Shown here: positions 1 to 8,366 of the stretch, in pieces
How positions within the stretch are numbered: position 1 is the stretch's first letter
How the letters are laid out: every line of letters begins with the position of its first letter
From: Hyphomicrobiaceae bacterium
GTDB lineage: Bacteria; Pseudomonadota; Alphaproteobacteria; Rhizobiales; Devosiaceae
Length of the DNA: 30,948 nt
Assembly (NCBI GenBank): GCA_020638095.1
Contig: JACKJF010000001.1
Span: 1-30,948 of the forward strand
Direction of reading: 5' to 3'
The notes under the pieces: model-generated
What the model saw: the letters and a program-made list of their open reading frames with translations, nothing else
What the model was told of the DNA's origin: nothing
Databases searched by the model: none
Translations under genes and position numbers: made by a program

Positions 1-644
1 GAACCTATTGATTTTTCTGACTATTTTGTTTTCAGAGACTTAGTGGACAGGCCTTTGGAATGGCGGATTCTTTTGCGAACTCTCGACGTTTCTCGCCGGA
101 TTTCGGCGGATCGACGTGCGCACAGGAAGGCATTCGCGGGTTGACCAGACGTTGACAAGCGATGCTCATCAAGTGTGATAGACCATCACCACGGTCGCAT
201 GCACCGATCATCACGCGATGGGCGGGAAGCAGTCTTTCGCTACGCACATTTTGATTGGCCGCCCGTCTGACGAGTGGCGTTGTGATTCCTATGTCGTCCG
301 GTCCGAGCGAATGCAGCGAGGCTTGATCCCCAAACCGACGACATTGCCAACCAGGCTGTCCACCGCCGCCGCGACCTACGAGTTGTTTCGCGCATAACAC
401 CCGGCCCGCCGCCCCGCCGTGGTCGCGCCCGCGAGGATCGCCGCGTTCAGACCGTCGACCGTCCTTGCCCCTTCCCAACGCCGCCCGCCGCCCGCAGCAT
501 CGATGCCGCGAGCTCGCGCGAGGCCGAGAAGGCGATGGAGAAAGGACCGCATGGGTGGCAGAATCGCCCGAAACCGACCCTCAAGACATTGGGAATGCAT
601 GGGAATCTGAACCGTCAAATCAGCAAATTGCCGCCGCAGCACAC
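1..644. other. left-end region, no gene recognised
   Basis: No convincing gene is seen here. The open frames in both directions have no ribosome binding site, no recognisable motif and a composition typical of GC-rich chance frames. The only structure noted is a two-part repeat at 140-159 that recurs near the right end of the window. The first six bases (gaacct) equal part of the T-loop of the tRNA-fMet at 30920-30925. That would fit the inner edge of a left attachment site, but six bases prove nothing. Confidence 0.5.
140..159 (+). repeat. candidate integrase arm-type site, left copy
   Basis: GTTGACCAGACGTTGACAAG is itself a tandem of two GTTGACMA units. It matches 18 of 20 bases in the same orientation at 30817-30836, next to the tRNA. 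Its location close to both ends of the presumed element fits an integrase arm-binding site. The site is seen; the role is inferred. Confidence 0.45.
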
Positions 645-2798
645 CTAGTTTCTAGTGCCCCGGCACCGCGGGTATCGGGAGCAACCCCAGAACTGCCCAT
701 AGCGGCCGGAGCGCTTCCGCATCGGGGCACTACAACGCGGGCAGGTTGGCGTGCCTGACGTTGGGATCCCATGCGGTGGAGTGGGTGTGGTGACGTTGGG
801 TGCTCGAGGCGGCTGTGGTGCGGGTCGCTGTGGTGGTGTCACCGTCAGCGCCACAGCTGAAGCCGGAACTGATGCGCCCAACTCGTGTAGGTCGTGTGCG
901 CATTGTTCACGAGCTGCAAGCGCTTCGATCAGATCCCTGTCACTTCTGGCCTTAGCGGGCAATGCGTCCAGCCGGGCCTTCGCATTTCTTAGGGTGCCCA
1001 GCCCGTTTCGGATCGTGGACTCCAGTTTCGCCTTCTCTGCCGCGAACCGCCCACGCAAAGCCCGTTCGTCGGCAACATCCTGAGCGTTTGGCGTCCGGTC
1101 ATACTTGAACCGAGACTCGTGCGCGCGTCGCCATGCCACCAGCTTGCCGGTCAGCACCTCACCAAAGCCTGGCACGCGCAGGACCGCAGATTGGGTTACA
1201 TCAGCAGCGGTCTCGATTCCGAAGGAAATCAGTGTTGCCTGCTTAGCTTGGCCTATGCCAGATATATTCGCGCGGCGGATTGGGAAGCCGTCAAGGTAGG
1301 CCAGTCGCTGACGTGACTCCCTGTTGGAATTCATCACCATCAATTCGCGGGCGAGCGCATCGTCATGGCCTTTGTAGACAGCAATAGCCGCGTCAAGATC
1401 TTCGCGCACCTTCACGACTTCGGCGATGCCATTCCGCTGAACAAAAGCGTTCAACTCGCGCTGCACTCGTTCATCGGCATCCTTGAAGGCCCGCTGAAAA
1501 GGGCCTGCTTCAACTTCACGGTCGGAGAAGGTGATCCACCCCCAGATCGCCAGTCCGATCCATACAAACCACACCGGAGCGGCGAAGATAAAACCGGCAA
1601 CTGCACCGCCCATCATCAACAAGCCCATCAACGCCCGCCCGCGCTTCCCGCTCCTAGCTTCGCGCAACGTATTGCTGGCACCGCGCGGCGTGGCCGCAGC
1701 TGGCAGCAAGTCCGCGGCCGTTGGAAAGTTGAATGCCAGAATTTCGCGGATTGCCTGTTCCGTGCCACGCGCATCGGTTGGTATATTCGGCTCCACGGCG
1801 GTCAGGTCCGGGAACATGTCAAAGCCGCTGTTGGCGGCTAGCTTGCACCATACACAGCCACCGGCAGCGCTGGGGTAGTAGTGCGTCTTCACCCTGCTGC
1901 AGTGATTCAACGAGCCTTCCAGAGTGGTCAGGGCATGAATCCAATCCAGCGCGCCAGGTCTTGCCGCAGGTGCCAGTCCAAATGCGCTTTCGAATGCGCC
2001 AGAGACAGCAGCCGGGAACATGTCGAGTGTCAACACGCCAGGTGGCGGGCTTGTCTGTGTCGCCGCTTGCCGGGTTAGCGAGAAGGCGAAGCGGTTCTGG
2101 GCAATTGCCTCGCCCATGGAAATATCTGGGCCTTTGTAGCGCCCGGCATACGGATGGCGGCCCATGAACAGGAGGTGGAATATCCCAACCGCCAACCCAA
2201 AGTTGTCGTGCTCTATGGTGCGTTGAACGGACGCAAGGTTCTTTCCATGTAGCTCGGGCGGTGTGAAGTCGGGAACCCCGACTACGCAGGGATATGACTT
2301 GCCGTTTAAGCTGAACTGGAAGCTATCCGCATCGATCAGGGCGACGGTCGCATCCTGAGCCACAAGCACGCCGGAATGGTTCAGATCGCCGATGACACAT
2401 CCCGTCTGGTGAACCTTCCCAACAGCCCGCGCGACGTTCAGCGCGGCATGGACAATGAACCTGAAATCCGACTTCGGGAAATGGCGCTTGCGAGATTTCG
2501 GGCTGTACAGCTCATGCAGGGGCCGATAGCCCGCAACGAGCCGCATGACGAAACCAAGAAAATTGCCGCGAATGTCTGTCGCCACCTCGCCGGGGTAGGC
2601 GACAAGATCCGTCTTGGCGGCGAGGCCTTCGCTAACCATCGCCCGCACCTTATCTTCCCGTTCGGCGCGCAGGCTGGAGCTGTAGATTTTGACGGCCAGG
2701 CCAGAGCGGCCTCTGATCGCGTAAACTTCGCCTTCGCCGCCTTTGCCGATCAATTCGGCAACCGAAACCCGATCCTTTCCGATGACGATTTCTTGCAC
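645..2798 (-). CDS. TerY-P triad protein kinase with HhH and topoisomerase-type zinc finger
   Basis: Ser/Thr-type protein kinase of 717 aa and third gene of the TerY-P operon. The N-terminal kinase lobe (about 1-240) has a glycine loop (IGKGGEGEV, 17-25), the ATP lysine K37 (AVKIY), a catalytic loop reading IGDLN (D138, N140) instead of HRD, DAD (156-158) in place of DFG, and a TPPEL motif (179-183). A cysteine cluster (C300, C315, C318) follows, then a hydrophobic double span at 389-424, a helical stretch, a helix-hairpin-helix segment (about 511-560: ISGIGQAK, VPGFGEVL) and a C-terminal four-cysteine topoisomerase-type finger (C686, C689, C706, C712). The family is known from TerY-P triads. 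The start is GTG at 2798, two bases after the phosphatase stop, behind a GGGGG-rich site. The kinase may modify DNA-associated targets at the membrane; that is inference. Confidence 0.88.
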   Translation of the reverse strand: MQEIVIGKDRVSVAELIGKGGEGEVYAIRGRSGLAVKIYSSSLRAEREDKVRAMVSEGLAAKTDLVAYPGEVATDIRGNFLGFVMRLVAGYRPLHELYSPKSRKRHFPKSDFRFIVHAALNVARAVGKVHQTGCVIGDLNHSGVLVAQDATVALIDADSFQFSLNGKSYPCVVGVPDFTPPELHGKNLASVQRTIEHDNFGLAVGIFHLLFMGRHPYAGRYKGPDISMGEAIAQNRFAFSLTRQAATQTSPPPGVLTLDMFPAAVSGAFESAFGLAPAARPGALDWIHALTTLEGSLNHCSRVKTHYYPSAAGGCVWCKLAANSGFDMFPDLTAVEPNIPTDARGTEQAIREILAFNFPTAADLLPAAATPRGASNTLREARSGKRGRALMGLLMMGGAVAGFIFAAPVWFVWIGLAIWGWITFSDREVEAGPFQRAFKDADERVQRELNAFVQRNGIAEVVKVREDLDAAIAVYKGHDDALARELMVMNSNRESRQRLAYLDGFPIRRANISGIGQAKQATLISFGIETAADVTQSAVLRVPGFGEVLTGKLVAWRRAHESRFKYDRTPNAQDVADERALRGRFAAEKAKLESTIRNGLGTLRNAKARLDALPAKARSDRDLIEALAAREQCAHDLHELGASVPASAVALTVTPPQRPAPQPPRAPNVTTPTPPHGIPTSGTPTCPRCSAPMRKRSGRYGQFWGCSRYPRCRGTRN

Positions 2799-2800
2799 GG

Positions 2801-3547
2801 TCAGCCCCCGGATATGAGGATGAGCGTCTTGTCATCGTCGGTGCGTTCGCAGACCGACGGTCCAGCGAGGTATGTGGCCAGCTTCGCCGAAAGCTCGACA
2901 AGCCGTCCCTCGCCCGATGCAGCATCAACCGGGCGGAACATGGGATCGAAGAACCGGGGGTGCGCGGCCTGTTCTTGATGAGACAACGCCAGATCACCAA
3001 CACCATCGGAGAACAGTGCGAAGGCATCGTGGTCGCGCGGGTGGCGGGCGATGTTCAAGCGCGGTTCGGGGTCATCAGTGACAAAGTAGGTGCTGGAGGC
3101 GTACTCACCGTTCTCGGGCCAGCATAGCACATGCCACTCCGTACCCTTTCTTCCCACAACTGCGCTGTCGCCGATATGCAATGTTACCGATTCATTCGGC
3201 GTGGCGACGACTACCGCCAGCGTCGCGGCGAACTGCCTGGGCGTAGACTTCCGCTGGGTGGCTATTGCCGAAATTTGGTCGCGCAGTTCGTCAATCCAGT
3301 CAGCCAATTCTTCGTCACAAGGCAGCTCAGGATTCGCGCGAACCCATTCACGGAATCGAACCGATAGAAAACGGCACGTGAGCCAAGCGCCAAATGCGCC
3401 GAACTTAGCGCTACCCGCTCCATCTGAAACAACAGCGAGAATCCCGCCACCGGCCAATTCGACAACAGCGTAGGCATCCTGTAGCCTAACGCCCTTCTGA
3501 CTGTGAGATGTGCCAATTACGGACGCGGAGGCCCACCGCCAAGCCAC
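2801..3547 (-). CDS. PP2C-family protein phosphatase of TerY-P triad
   Basis: Metal-dependent Ser/Thr phosphatase (PPM/PP2C fold), 248 aa, expected to reverse phosphorylation by the kinase encoded directly downstream. The metal-binding acidic positions of the fold are visible: D24 in RLQDAYAV, D42-G43 in SDGAGSAKFG, D127 in HIGDSAVVG, D181 in FSDGVGDLAL and the aspartates at 237-239 before the last strand. The protein has no signal peptide or membrane span and should be cytoplasmic. The start is GTG at 3547, four bases after the terY stop, with AGGG upstream inside the terY end. The tight spacing on both sides implies one transcript with terY and the kinase. Length is normal for the short phosphatases found in these triads. 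Confidence 0.88.
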   Translation of the reverse strand: MAWRWASASVIGTSHSQKGVRLQDAYAVVELAGGGILAVVSDGAGSAKFGAFGAWLTCRFLSVRFREWVRANPELPCDEELADWIDELRDQISAIATQRKSTPRQFAATLAVVVATPNESVTLHIGDSAVVGRKGTEWHVLCWPENGEYASSTYFVTDDPEPRLNIARHPRDHDAFALFSDGVGDLALSHQEQAAHPRFFDPMFRPVDAASGEGRLVELSAKLATYLAGPSVCERTDDDKTLILISGG

Positions 3548-3551
3548 AATC

Positions 3552-4229
3552 TTACCCTGCTACAGCCCAGCCGTCCGGGGCGGTCGGGTTCTCGAGCGGA
3601 ACGGCATCGCCGGGGTTGGACTGCGAAACGGCGCTAAGGGAACTGGAAAGCCACTGGAACAGCTCCTTAAATGCAAGTCCTTTCAGCTTTAGCGGTTGGC
3701 GGGTGGCGATCTGGCCGAGGACATTCATATCCGCTTGTTCCACGCCTACCGCATAGAACATGAACTCTTTACGCTCTTCGCCTTGGTGGACGCGCTGTTT
3801 TGCCTCCTGCCAACTGTCGGTCGGGGCACCATCGGTAATGAGGAAAACCCACGGGCGGTAATACTTGACGCCATTCTCGCGGTAGCGATCCTTGCGATGG
3901 CGGAGCATGTCGAGCCCGGTCACAATCGCCTCGCCCATTGGGGTCGCGTTATCCGCAACCAGAGTTTCGGGGTAGAAGCGATCCACTGTCGCGAAGTCTG
4001 ACCTGATCTCCACCGGCCCGAAAGTGACCATAGCCAGTTCAACGCGTTTCGCAGCCATTGGGTCGTTCATGAGTTCCTGTCGCAAGGTGGCCAACCCTTC
4101 GTTCAATTCCGAAATCGGCGCACCAGACATGGAATAGGATGTGTCCAGCAGAAGTATTACCGGGCACCGTTGTTCCGGGTTCTCCGCGAATTCCGCATCG
4201 CTAAATGGCTGTTGCTCAAATTCGTTCAT
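3552..4229 (-). CDS. terY: TerY-type VWA domain protein, first gene of TerY-P triad
   Basis: Von Willebrand A domain protein of 225 aa. The MIDAS metal site is complete: D29-T-S31-Y-S33 in [12 protein letters not shown]96 in NATPMGEAI and D133 in [10 protein letters not shown]. Known TerY proteins are thought to serve as scaffold or metal-dependent adaptor for the kinase-phosphatase pair; the sequence itself shows only the fold. I chose ATG at 4229 because GGAG lies seven bases upstream and because the MNEF...DAEFAENPE leader is typical of this subfamily. A GTG at 4256 would add nine residues but has no properly spaced site. It heads the minus-strand operon terY-PP2C-kinase. An AT-rich TATATA at 4306-4311 could be part of its promoter. 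Confidence 0.9.
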   Translation of the reverse strand: MNEFEQQPFSDAEFAENPEQRCPVILLLDTSYSMSGAPISELNEGLATLRQELMNDPMAAKRVELAMVTFGPVEIRSDFATVDRFYPETLVADNATPMGEAIVTGLDMLRHRKDRYRENGVKYYRPWVFLITDGAPTDSWQEAKQRVHQGEERKEFMFYAVGVEQADMNVLGQIATRQPLKLKGLAFKELFQWLSSSLSAVSQSNPGDAVPLENPTAPDGWAVAG

Positions 4230-4678
4230 GTGGGTGCTCCAAGCGATCTGACTCACTCCACGCTGCTCGCGTGTCTTCGCAGTCTTAGCACATCACCGAC
4301 GCGGATATATAGCCAAGGCGGGAGAAAAGCCTCGCTTGAGGGCAGCGTTCGGCCCATGTGCTTTCTTCGGGAGCCTACTCAATCTACGTCGACCGGATCG
4401 CTCCCAGGGTACGTCTCGGCAATCCCCACGTGATCCGCCACCCCCTCCACCTCCTCGTTCTGCCGGAGCCCCTTGCTGACTAGGCCATGCAGAGCAGCGT
4501 GCGCGTATACGAAGGGATCGAGGGCCGTTGCGTTCGTCGTCGCTCTTCGGCTGCCAGGAACGGATCGGGCTGCCGCGCTCGAAGTGCGTGACAATACAGC
4601 TTTTGTACCTCTATTGACCCGAAGGGGCCATTCCAGCGGGCCACGCCCGATGTCGGCTCTGGGCCGAATGCCCCGCCC
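4230..4678. other. intergenic region upstream of terY
   Basis: This stretch separates terY from the gene at 4679-5119, both on the minus strand. It holds the presumed terY promoter: TATATA at 4306-4311 could be a -10 box read on the minus strand, but no good -35 box is seen. A 71-codon minus frame ending at 4379 has no start-site support and no recognised motif. I do not call it a gene. Confidence 0.4.
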
Positions 4679-5119
4679 CTACCCCTTCGGCGTCACATCC
4701 CTTATCCCCTTCTGCAGCAACAGTGCCACTTGTTCGGCGGTGAACTTGAACCCCTGGCCGTCCGGGATTCGCTCGGCTGACACTGGGTATTTCGGGCGGC
4801 GAGGGTCGATTCCGGTGATGCGGTAATGCTCGCGCCCGGTGCTGAACTGGCGACCGTAATCGGCAGGGGACAGGCCGAAGGCTTCGGCAAGTGCCTCGAA
4901 CCGCAACCGCTCGGGGTCGAGGGCTGTGCCATCCGGCAGGGGGATCGAGACGCGAAAGGTGACATCGAACCCCCAGCGCAGGTCGACGTTGGTGATGTCG
5001 CGCGGCTCGACCACCAGGCCATGACGGGCGGCGACAACCTCACAGGCCCTCAGCATCTCGGCTTGAAGGCGCTGGCAAAGCACGGGCGTCAGGTTTCTCG
5101 GGGGCTTGGCGCTGGGCAT
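4679..5119 (-). CDS. conserved hypothetical protein near integrase
   Basis: 146-aa soluble protein, not recognised as a named family, though proteins of this style sit near integrases in Rhodobacterales prophages (recollection, not checked). It starts with ATG at 5119; no strong ribosome site precedes it. The N-terminal half carries a helix (PPRNLTPVLCQRLQAEML), then alternating strands (VDLRWGFDVTFRVSIPLPDG). The C-terminal half reads GREHYRITGIDPRRPKYPVSAERI followed by a helix ending in VALLLQKG. There are no membrane spans, signal peptide or cysteine motifs. It is divergent from the integrase, sharing the 5120-5382 intergenic region that contains the 50-bp repeat. A regulatory or structural role cannot be told from sequence. 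Confidence 0.65.
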   Translation of the reverse strand: MPSAKPPRNLTPVLCQRLQAEMLRACEVVAARHGLVVEPRDITNVDLRWGFDVTFRVSIPLPDGTALDPERLRFEALAEAFGLSPADYGRQFSTGREHYRITGIDPRRPKYPVSAERIPDGQGFKFTAEQVALLLQKGIRDVTPKG

Positions 5120-5263
5120 GGCCGTTCGTGATTGGTGGCGTTCTGTCTGGGTTAACCCATGTTCGGACCCCGATCAAACCAAGGGCGCAGATGGAGGCGT
5201 GCATCCGTCTGTTTCCCGCCTTCTGTGGTGCGCCAGTTCATCCAATCCCTCGCTCTTCCTGCC

Positions 5264-5313
5264 CGGAATTACCACTCCCGCCCCAGTTCCACCTTCCGCC
5301 TGTATTCCGGTCC
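5264..5313 (+). repeat. 50-bp repeat upstream of integrase gene (copy 1)
   Basis: Copy 1 of a two-copy repeat. Both copies have CGGAATT, a 16-base variable spacer, then a 27-base block beginning TTCCACCTTCCGCCTGT that matches in 26 of 27 positions at 7794-7820. CCGGAAT at the left and ATTCCGG at the right form an inverted repeat. It lies 70 bp before the integrase start. A shared operator for integrase and the HTH gene is the simplest reading. Confidence 0.6.
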
Positions 5314-5382
5314 CGGTCCCGTGGTCCGACTTGATAGTGGCGCGGGTCTACGCCTGTGTCGTCGGGCAAGGAGGCGAGATGG

Positions 5383-6654
5383 ATGGTCAAACGACTGAAA
5401 CTGAATGAGAAAACTCTGCGCGAGGCCGAGCCCAAGCCCGGCGTCAGCTACCAGATATTCGACACGGAGGTGATCGGCTTTGCCGCCCGCGTGCAGGCCT
5501 CGGGTGCGCGGACCTTCACCATCGACTACCGGCACGCTGGGCGGCAGCGGCGGATGACCATCGGGCGCTGGCCGGAGTGGAGCGTCACTGCCGCCCGCGA
5601 ACGCGCCAAGGAACTGCGGCGCGCCATCGACGAGGGGCAGGATCCTCTGGCGGCGCGTGACGAGTGGCGCGGGGCCCCGCGCATCACGGACATGATCGAC
5701 CGCTACATCGCTGAACACCTGCCGAAACTGGCCAAGACCAATGCGGGCGACCAGGTTTCGATGTTGAAGAAGATGGTCGAACCGGCCTGGGGCAACCGGC
5801 TGGTGACGGAGATCACCAAGTCTGACGTGGCGAAGTTCCTCGATTTCGTGGCCGAGGGGCGGCCTCGCCCCTGCAAGGCAAAGCCCAACAACCGGGCTCG
5901 CAAACTGCAGGGTCACAAGCCCACCCCGATCCGCGCCAACCGCATGGGCGAAGTGTTGCGCAAGATGTTCACGCTGGCGGTGGAGTGGGAATGGCGGACG
6001 GACAATCCCGCGCAGGGGTTCCATCGGCGGATCGAACATGCCCGCGAACGGTTCCTGTCGCCAGAAGAACTGACGCGGCTGGCGGCCGTGCTGGATGCCG
6101 CAGAGGATCAGCGCGCCGCGGCGATCATCCGCATGTGCATGCTGACCGGCGCCCGGGTGGGCGAGGTCCGGACGGCCCGGTTCGAACAGTTCAACCTCGA
6201 CTATGCCATCTGGTCGAAACCCGCCTCGACCACCAAGCAGCGCAAGATCCACCGCGTGCCGATTTCGCAAGACGTCGCGGCCATCGTGCGCCTGCGCCTT
6301 GAGGCGGTGCCCAGCGGCAATCCATGGCTCTTCCCCGGCGACACGGTCGGCCAGCCCGTGCGCGAAATCCGCCGCTTCTGGGCCAAGGCGCAGAAGGACG
6401 CCGGGCTGGCCGATGTCCGCATCCACGACCTGCGCCACACCTTTGCCTCGCTCTTGGTCAGTGGCGGCGCTTCGCTGGAAATGATCGGCAAGCTCTTGGG
6501 CCACAGCCAGATGCAGACCACCCAGCGTTATGCGCACCTGATGGATTCCCCCCTGCGCGCGGGCGTCGACACGGTGGCCAGTCTCCTGCGCCCACGGCCA
6601 CGCCTTGTGCATGACGCGGCGCAGGAGGGGGCCGACCTGCCGAAATCGGCCTGA
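5383..6654 (+). CDS. prophage tyrosine integrase
   Basis: Tyrosine-family site-specific recombinase, 423 aa, of the DUF4102-led prophage/island integrase type that integrates at tRNA or tmRNA genes. The N-terminal arm-binding domain (about 1-95: LKLNEKTLREAEP, FDTEVIGFAARV, RRMTIGRWPEW) is followed by a SAM-like core-binding domain and a catalytic domain from about 225. Catalytic residues visible are R258 (TGARVGEV), a lysine in the TTKQRKIHRV hairpin, H348 and R351 (HDLRHTF), H374 (LGHSQ) and the nucleophile Y383 (QRYAHL). All are intact, so the enzyme may be active. The start is ATG at 5383, eight bases after AAGGAGG (5368-5374); a GTG at 5356 is in frame but lacks a site. It ends three bases from the convergent gene at 6658. 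Confidence 0.95.
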   Translation: MVKRLKLNEKTLREAEPKPGVSYQIFDTEVIGFAARVQASGARTFTIDYRHAGRQRRMTIGRWPEWSVTAARERAKELRRAIDEGQDPLAARDEWRGAPRITDMIDRYIAEHLPKLAKTNAGDQVSMLKKMVEPAWGNRLVTEITKSDVAKFLDFVAEGRPRPCKAKPNNRARKLQGHKPTPIRANRMGEVLRKMFTLAVEWEWRTDNPAQGFHRRIEHARERFLSPEELTRLAAVLDAAEDQRAAAIIRMCMLTGARVGEVRTARFEQFNLDYAIWSKPASTTKQRKIHRVPISQDVAAIVRLRLEAVPSGNPWLFPGDTVGQPVREIRRFWAKAQKDAGLADVRIHDLRHTFASLLVSGGASLEMIGKLLGHSQMQTTQRYAHLMDSPLRAGVDTVASLLRPRPRLVHDAAQEGADLPKSA

Positions 6655-6657
6655 CCG

Positions 6658-7260
6658 TCAGACCGGCTCCTCGCCCCGCAGCTTGCGCCAGAGCGAGGTC
6701 AGCCGCTTGCGGATGGTGCTCTCATCGGGCACATCGCCCGACTTCGAGTTCTGGACGAACCAGTCCTGTACCAGCGAGATCAGCGCAGTCTTGGTTTCCG
6801 GCAGTCCCTTCTCGTGGGCAAACCAGAACAGCCACGCATACATCGCGTCCCAATCGTAGCGCGGTGTGGCGCCGATGGTGGACACCAGACGGGGCAGGAG
6901 TTCACGCTCGTCCTCGAACTGGTGCAGATTGCCGGCGTCCACCAGGAGGTCGAAGGACCGGACCAGCAGGCCCTCGGCCGGATCGGTGATCGTGAGCCAG
7001 GTCGACGTCCCGAGCGGCATGACCCGCTTCAGGCGCGCATGCTCGTCGCTCGGGCCGATCCTTCGGAACAACCCCATGAGTTCGGCCATCGGCGCCTGCA
7101 CCATTCCGGCGACGGTTTCCGCGCCGCAGAGCACCGGGGGAATACCGGTCACGACATGCAGATGTCCCGCAGCCGCCCAGCCTGCCACATCGGCCGGGTG
7201 ACGGTTCCACCGGAAGGCCAGTTCGTAGATCGAATGGAAGGCAACGGGCGGCAGGGGCAT
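6658..7260 (-). CDS. hypothetical prophage protein
   Basis: 200-aa protein of unknown function, convergent with the integrase with only three bases between stops. ATG at 7260 is preceded by AAAGGAG at good distance; the open frame runs further upstream but without a better start. The N-terminus (SIYELAFRWNRHPADVAGWAAAGHLHVV) resembles a small helix-turn-helix of the type that precedes variable domains, but the match is weak. The middle contains RFDLLVDAG-like segments and a tryptophan-rich stretch (WDAMYAWLFWFAHEKGLP). The C-terminal 40 residues (ESTIRKRLTSLWRKLRGEEP) look like a DNA-binding or coiled helix. It is cytoplasmic with no signal or membrane span. Neighbours place it in the prophage control region. 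Confidence 0.75.
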   Translation of the reverse strand: MPLPPVAFHSIYELAFRWNRHPADVAGWAAAGHLHVVTGIPPVLCGAETVAGMVQAPMAELMGLFRRIGPSDEHARLKRVMPLGTSTWLTITDPAEGLLVRSFDLLVDAGNLHQFEDERELLPRLVSTIGATPRYDWDAMYAWLFWFAHEKGLPETKTALISLVQDWFVQNSKSGDVPDESTIRKRLTSLWRKLRGEEPV

Positions 7261-7881
7261 CGGGAAACTCCTTTCAGGCATGCGGCATCGTTCGGCCAGG
7301 GCCGTCGGTGCAAAGATCAAAAGTCCCGCGTCGCGAGGCATGCGGGTGGGTTCAGTGTGGAGCGCGTCGTCGAGGAAAATCGCCTGTTGGCCGAAGCCGC
7401 ACCGTGACCGGCGCGGACATCCGACGCTGTTCGTCTTTTCGATTCTTGTGGACTGCTCGGCCAGGAATCTACGCAGCCGGAGGGCGAGCAGGCAACCACA
7501 AACCTCCGAGGTTCGGTCCGAACAAAGAAAGAACTTGTGGATATCGTTGAACCCCTTCGGAACCCGACCGGAACATCCCATTCCGCCCATTCCGCCCCCG
7601 GCAGAACCGTCGAATCCGCCTGAACGCCTCTCAATCGGCGTGACCCATAGGACACTGGGATGCACGCGCACAGATCGCTGTCCGGAACCAGCCCGGGTGA
7701 TGGCCGCTGGCGCGGCTGCATGCAGTGAGTCTGACGGGCGAGGATCGCAAAACTCCAATGAAACAAGGGGCGGAATTGACCGGCGGCGCCCAATTCCACC
7801 TTCCGCCTGTCTTCCGGTCCTCGCGCTCTGCTTCGCTGACCCGGCCCCCGCCAGAGGGGCGCAAGGCCAACGGAGCAGCCC
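7261..7881. other. prophage control intergenic region
   Basis: About 620 bases between divergent genes at 7260 (minus) and 7882 (plus). No gene is supported. It contains a perfect 13-base palindrome, GTTCGGTCCGAAC, at 7511-7523, and the second copy of the 50-bp repeat at 7771-7820. Divergent promoters and operators of the prophage are expected here, but no clear -35/-10 pair could be fixed by eye. Confidence 0.5.
7771..7820 (+). repeat. 50-bp repeat upstream of HTH gene (copy 2)
   Basis: Second copy of the repeat described at 5264-5313, with identical internal spacing: CGGAATT, 16 variable bases, then the near-identical 27-base block (26 of 27). It ends 61 bp before the ATG of the excisionase-like gene. 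The conserved ends with a variable middle suggest a two-part protein-binding site. Confidence 0.6.
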
Positions 7882-8130
7882 ATGAAAGACATCCAGACCG
7901 ATCTCGATGAGGACATCCCCGACCTGCTGGCAGACTGGATCAGCCGCGAGCAGTTGGCGCGCGCGCTGGGCCTGACCGCCGATACGCTGTCCCGCTGGGA
8001 AGCCCGTCGCCAGGGGCCGCCATGCACACGCATAGGTCGAAAGACCTTCTATCGCCGCGCCGCCATTCAGGAATGGATCCGCGCGCAGGAACAGGCCCAT
8101 CCGGTGCGCAAGACGCGGGGGCGTCCATGA
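7882..8130 (+). CDS. excisionase-like helix-turn-helix protein
   Basis: 82-aa small DNA-binding protein of the AlpA/Xis-like winged-helix group. The key segment is WISREQLARALGLTADTLSRWEARRQGPPCTRIGRKTFYRRAAIQEWI (residues about 19-66, shown in shortened form: SREQLARALGLTADTLSRW then RIGRKTFYR). Such proteins act as excisionases or early regulators in prophages and islands. ATG at 7882 has GGAG six bases upstream. Its TGA overlaps the ATG of the next gene (ATGA), starting a translationally coupled series of five genes that runs to 10373. The 50-bp repeat just upstream is shared with the integrase gene, as would be useful if this protein or a partner repressor controls both integration and excision. 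Confidence 0.8.
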   Translation: MKDIQTDLDEDIPDLLADWISREQLARALGLTADTLSRWEARRQGPPCTRIGRKTFYRRAAIQEWIRAQEQAHPVRKTRGRP

Positions 8131-8366
8131 CCATCCAGCACCGCAGTTCCGCCTGGCCAGCCGACCGCCTGGCCGAGGCCCGCGCTGTCATCGCTGACGT
8201 CGCGCATCACAGCGATCTCCTGATCCGTATCGCCTGCAACGTTCTTGCCCAGCATGGCGAGACCCCGGCCGAACGCGCCGATGCCCAGCGCCTGCTGGTT
8301 GTCGTCGATGCGCGGCGGGGGGTAGCGCGCGCCCAGCGCGAAGACCAGGGGAGGGCCGCGCGATGA
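8127..8366 (+). CDS. small hypothetical prophage protein
   Basis: 79-aa mostly helical protein, not recognised. The start is the ATG at 8127 that overlaps the preceding stop (ATGA); the open frame extends upstream, but only inside the neighbouring gene. Two helices are likely (RLAEARAVIADVAHHSDLL and AERADAQRLLVVVDARRG). It ends with ATGA overlap to the nuclease gene. No membrane span, signal or cysteine pair. Its place between an excisionase-like gene and a VRR-NUC nuclease points to an accessory early function. Confidence 0.7.
   Translation: MTIQHRSSAWPADRLAEARAVIADVAHHSDLLIRIACNVLAQHGETPAERADAQRLLVVVDARRGVARAQREDQGRAAR

Noticed and set aside
32..478. 148-codon minus-strand frame at the left end
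   Set aside because: No ribosome site, no motif, arginine/glycine-rich composition typical of antisense GC-rich frames. A 59-codon plus frame at 218-397 was dropped for the same reasons.
4379..4594. 71-codon minus frame between terY and the next gene
   Set aside because: Start codon unsupported, no recognisable motif. A transposase remnant was considered but no family motif could be seen.
5269..6612. Long minus-strand frame antisense to the integrase
   Set aside because: The plus strand encodes a complete integrase with all catalytic residues; the opposite frame has only the composition of an antisense shadow.
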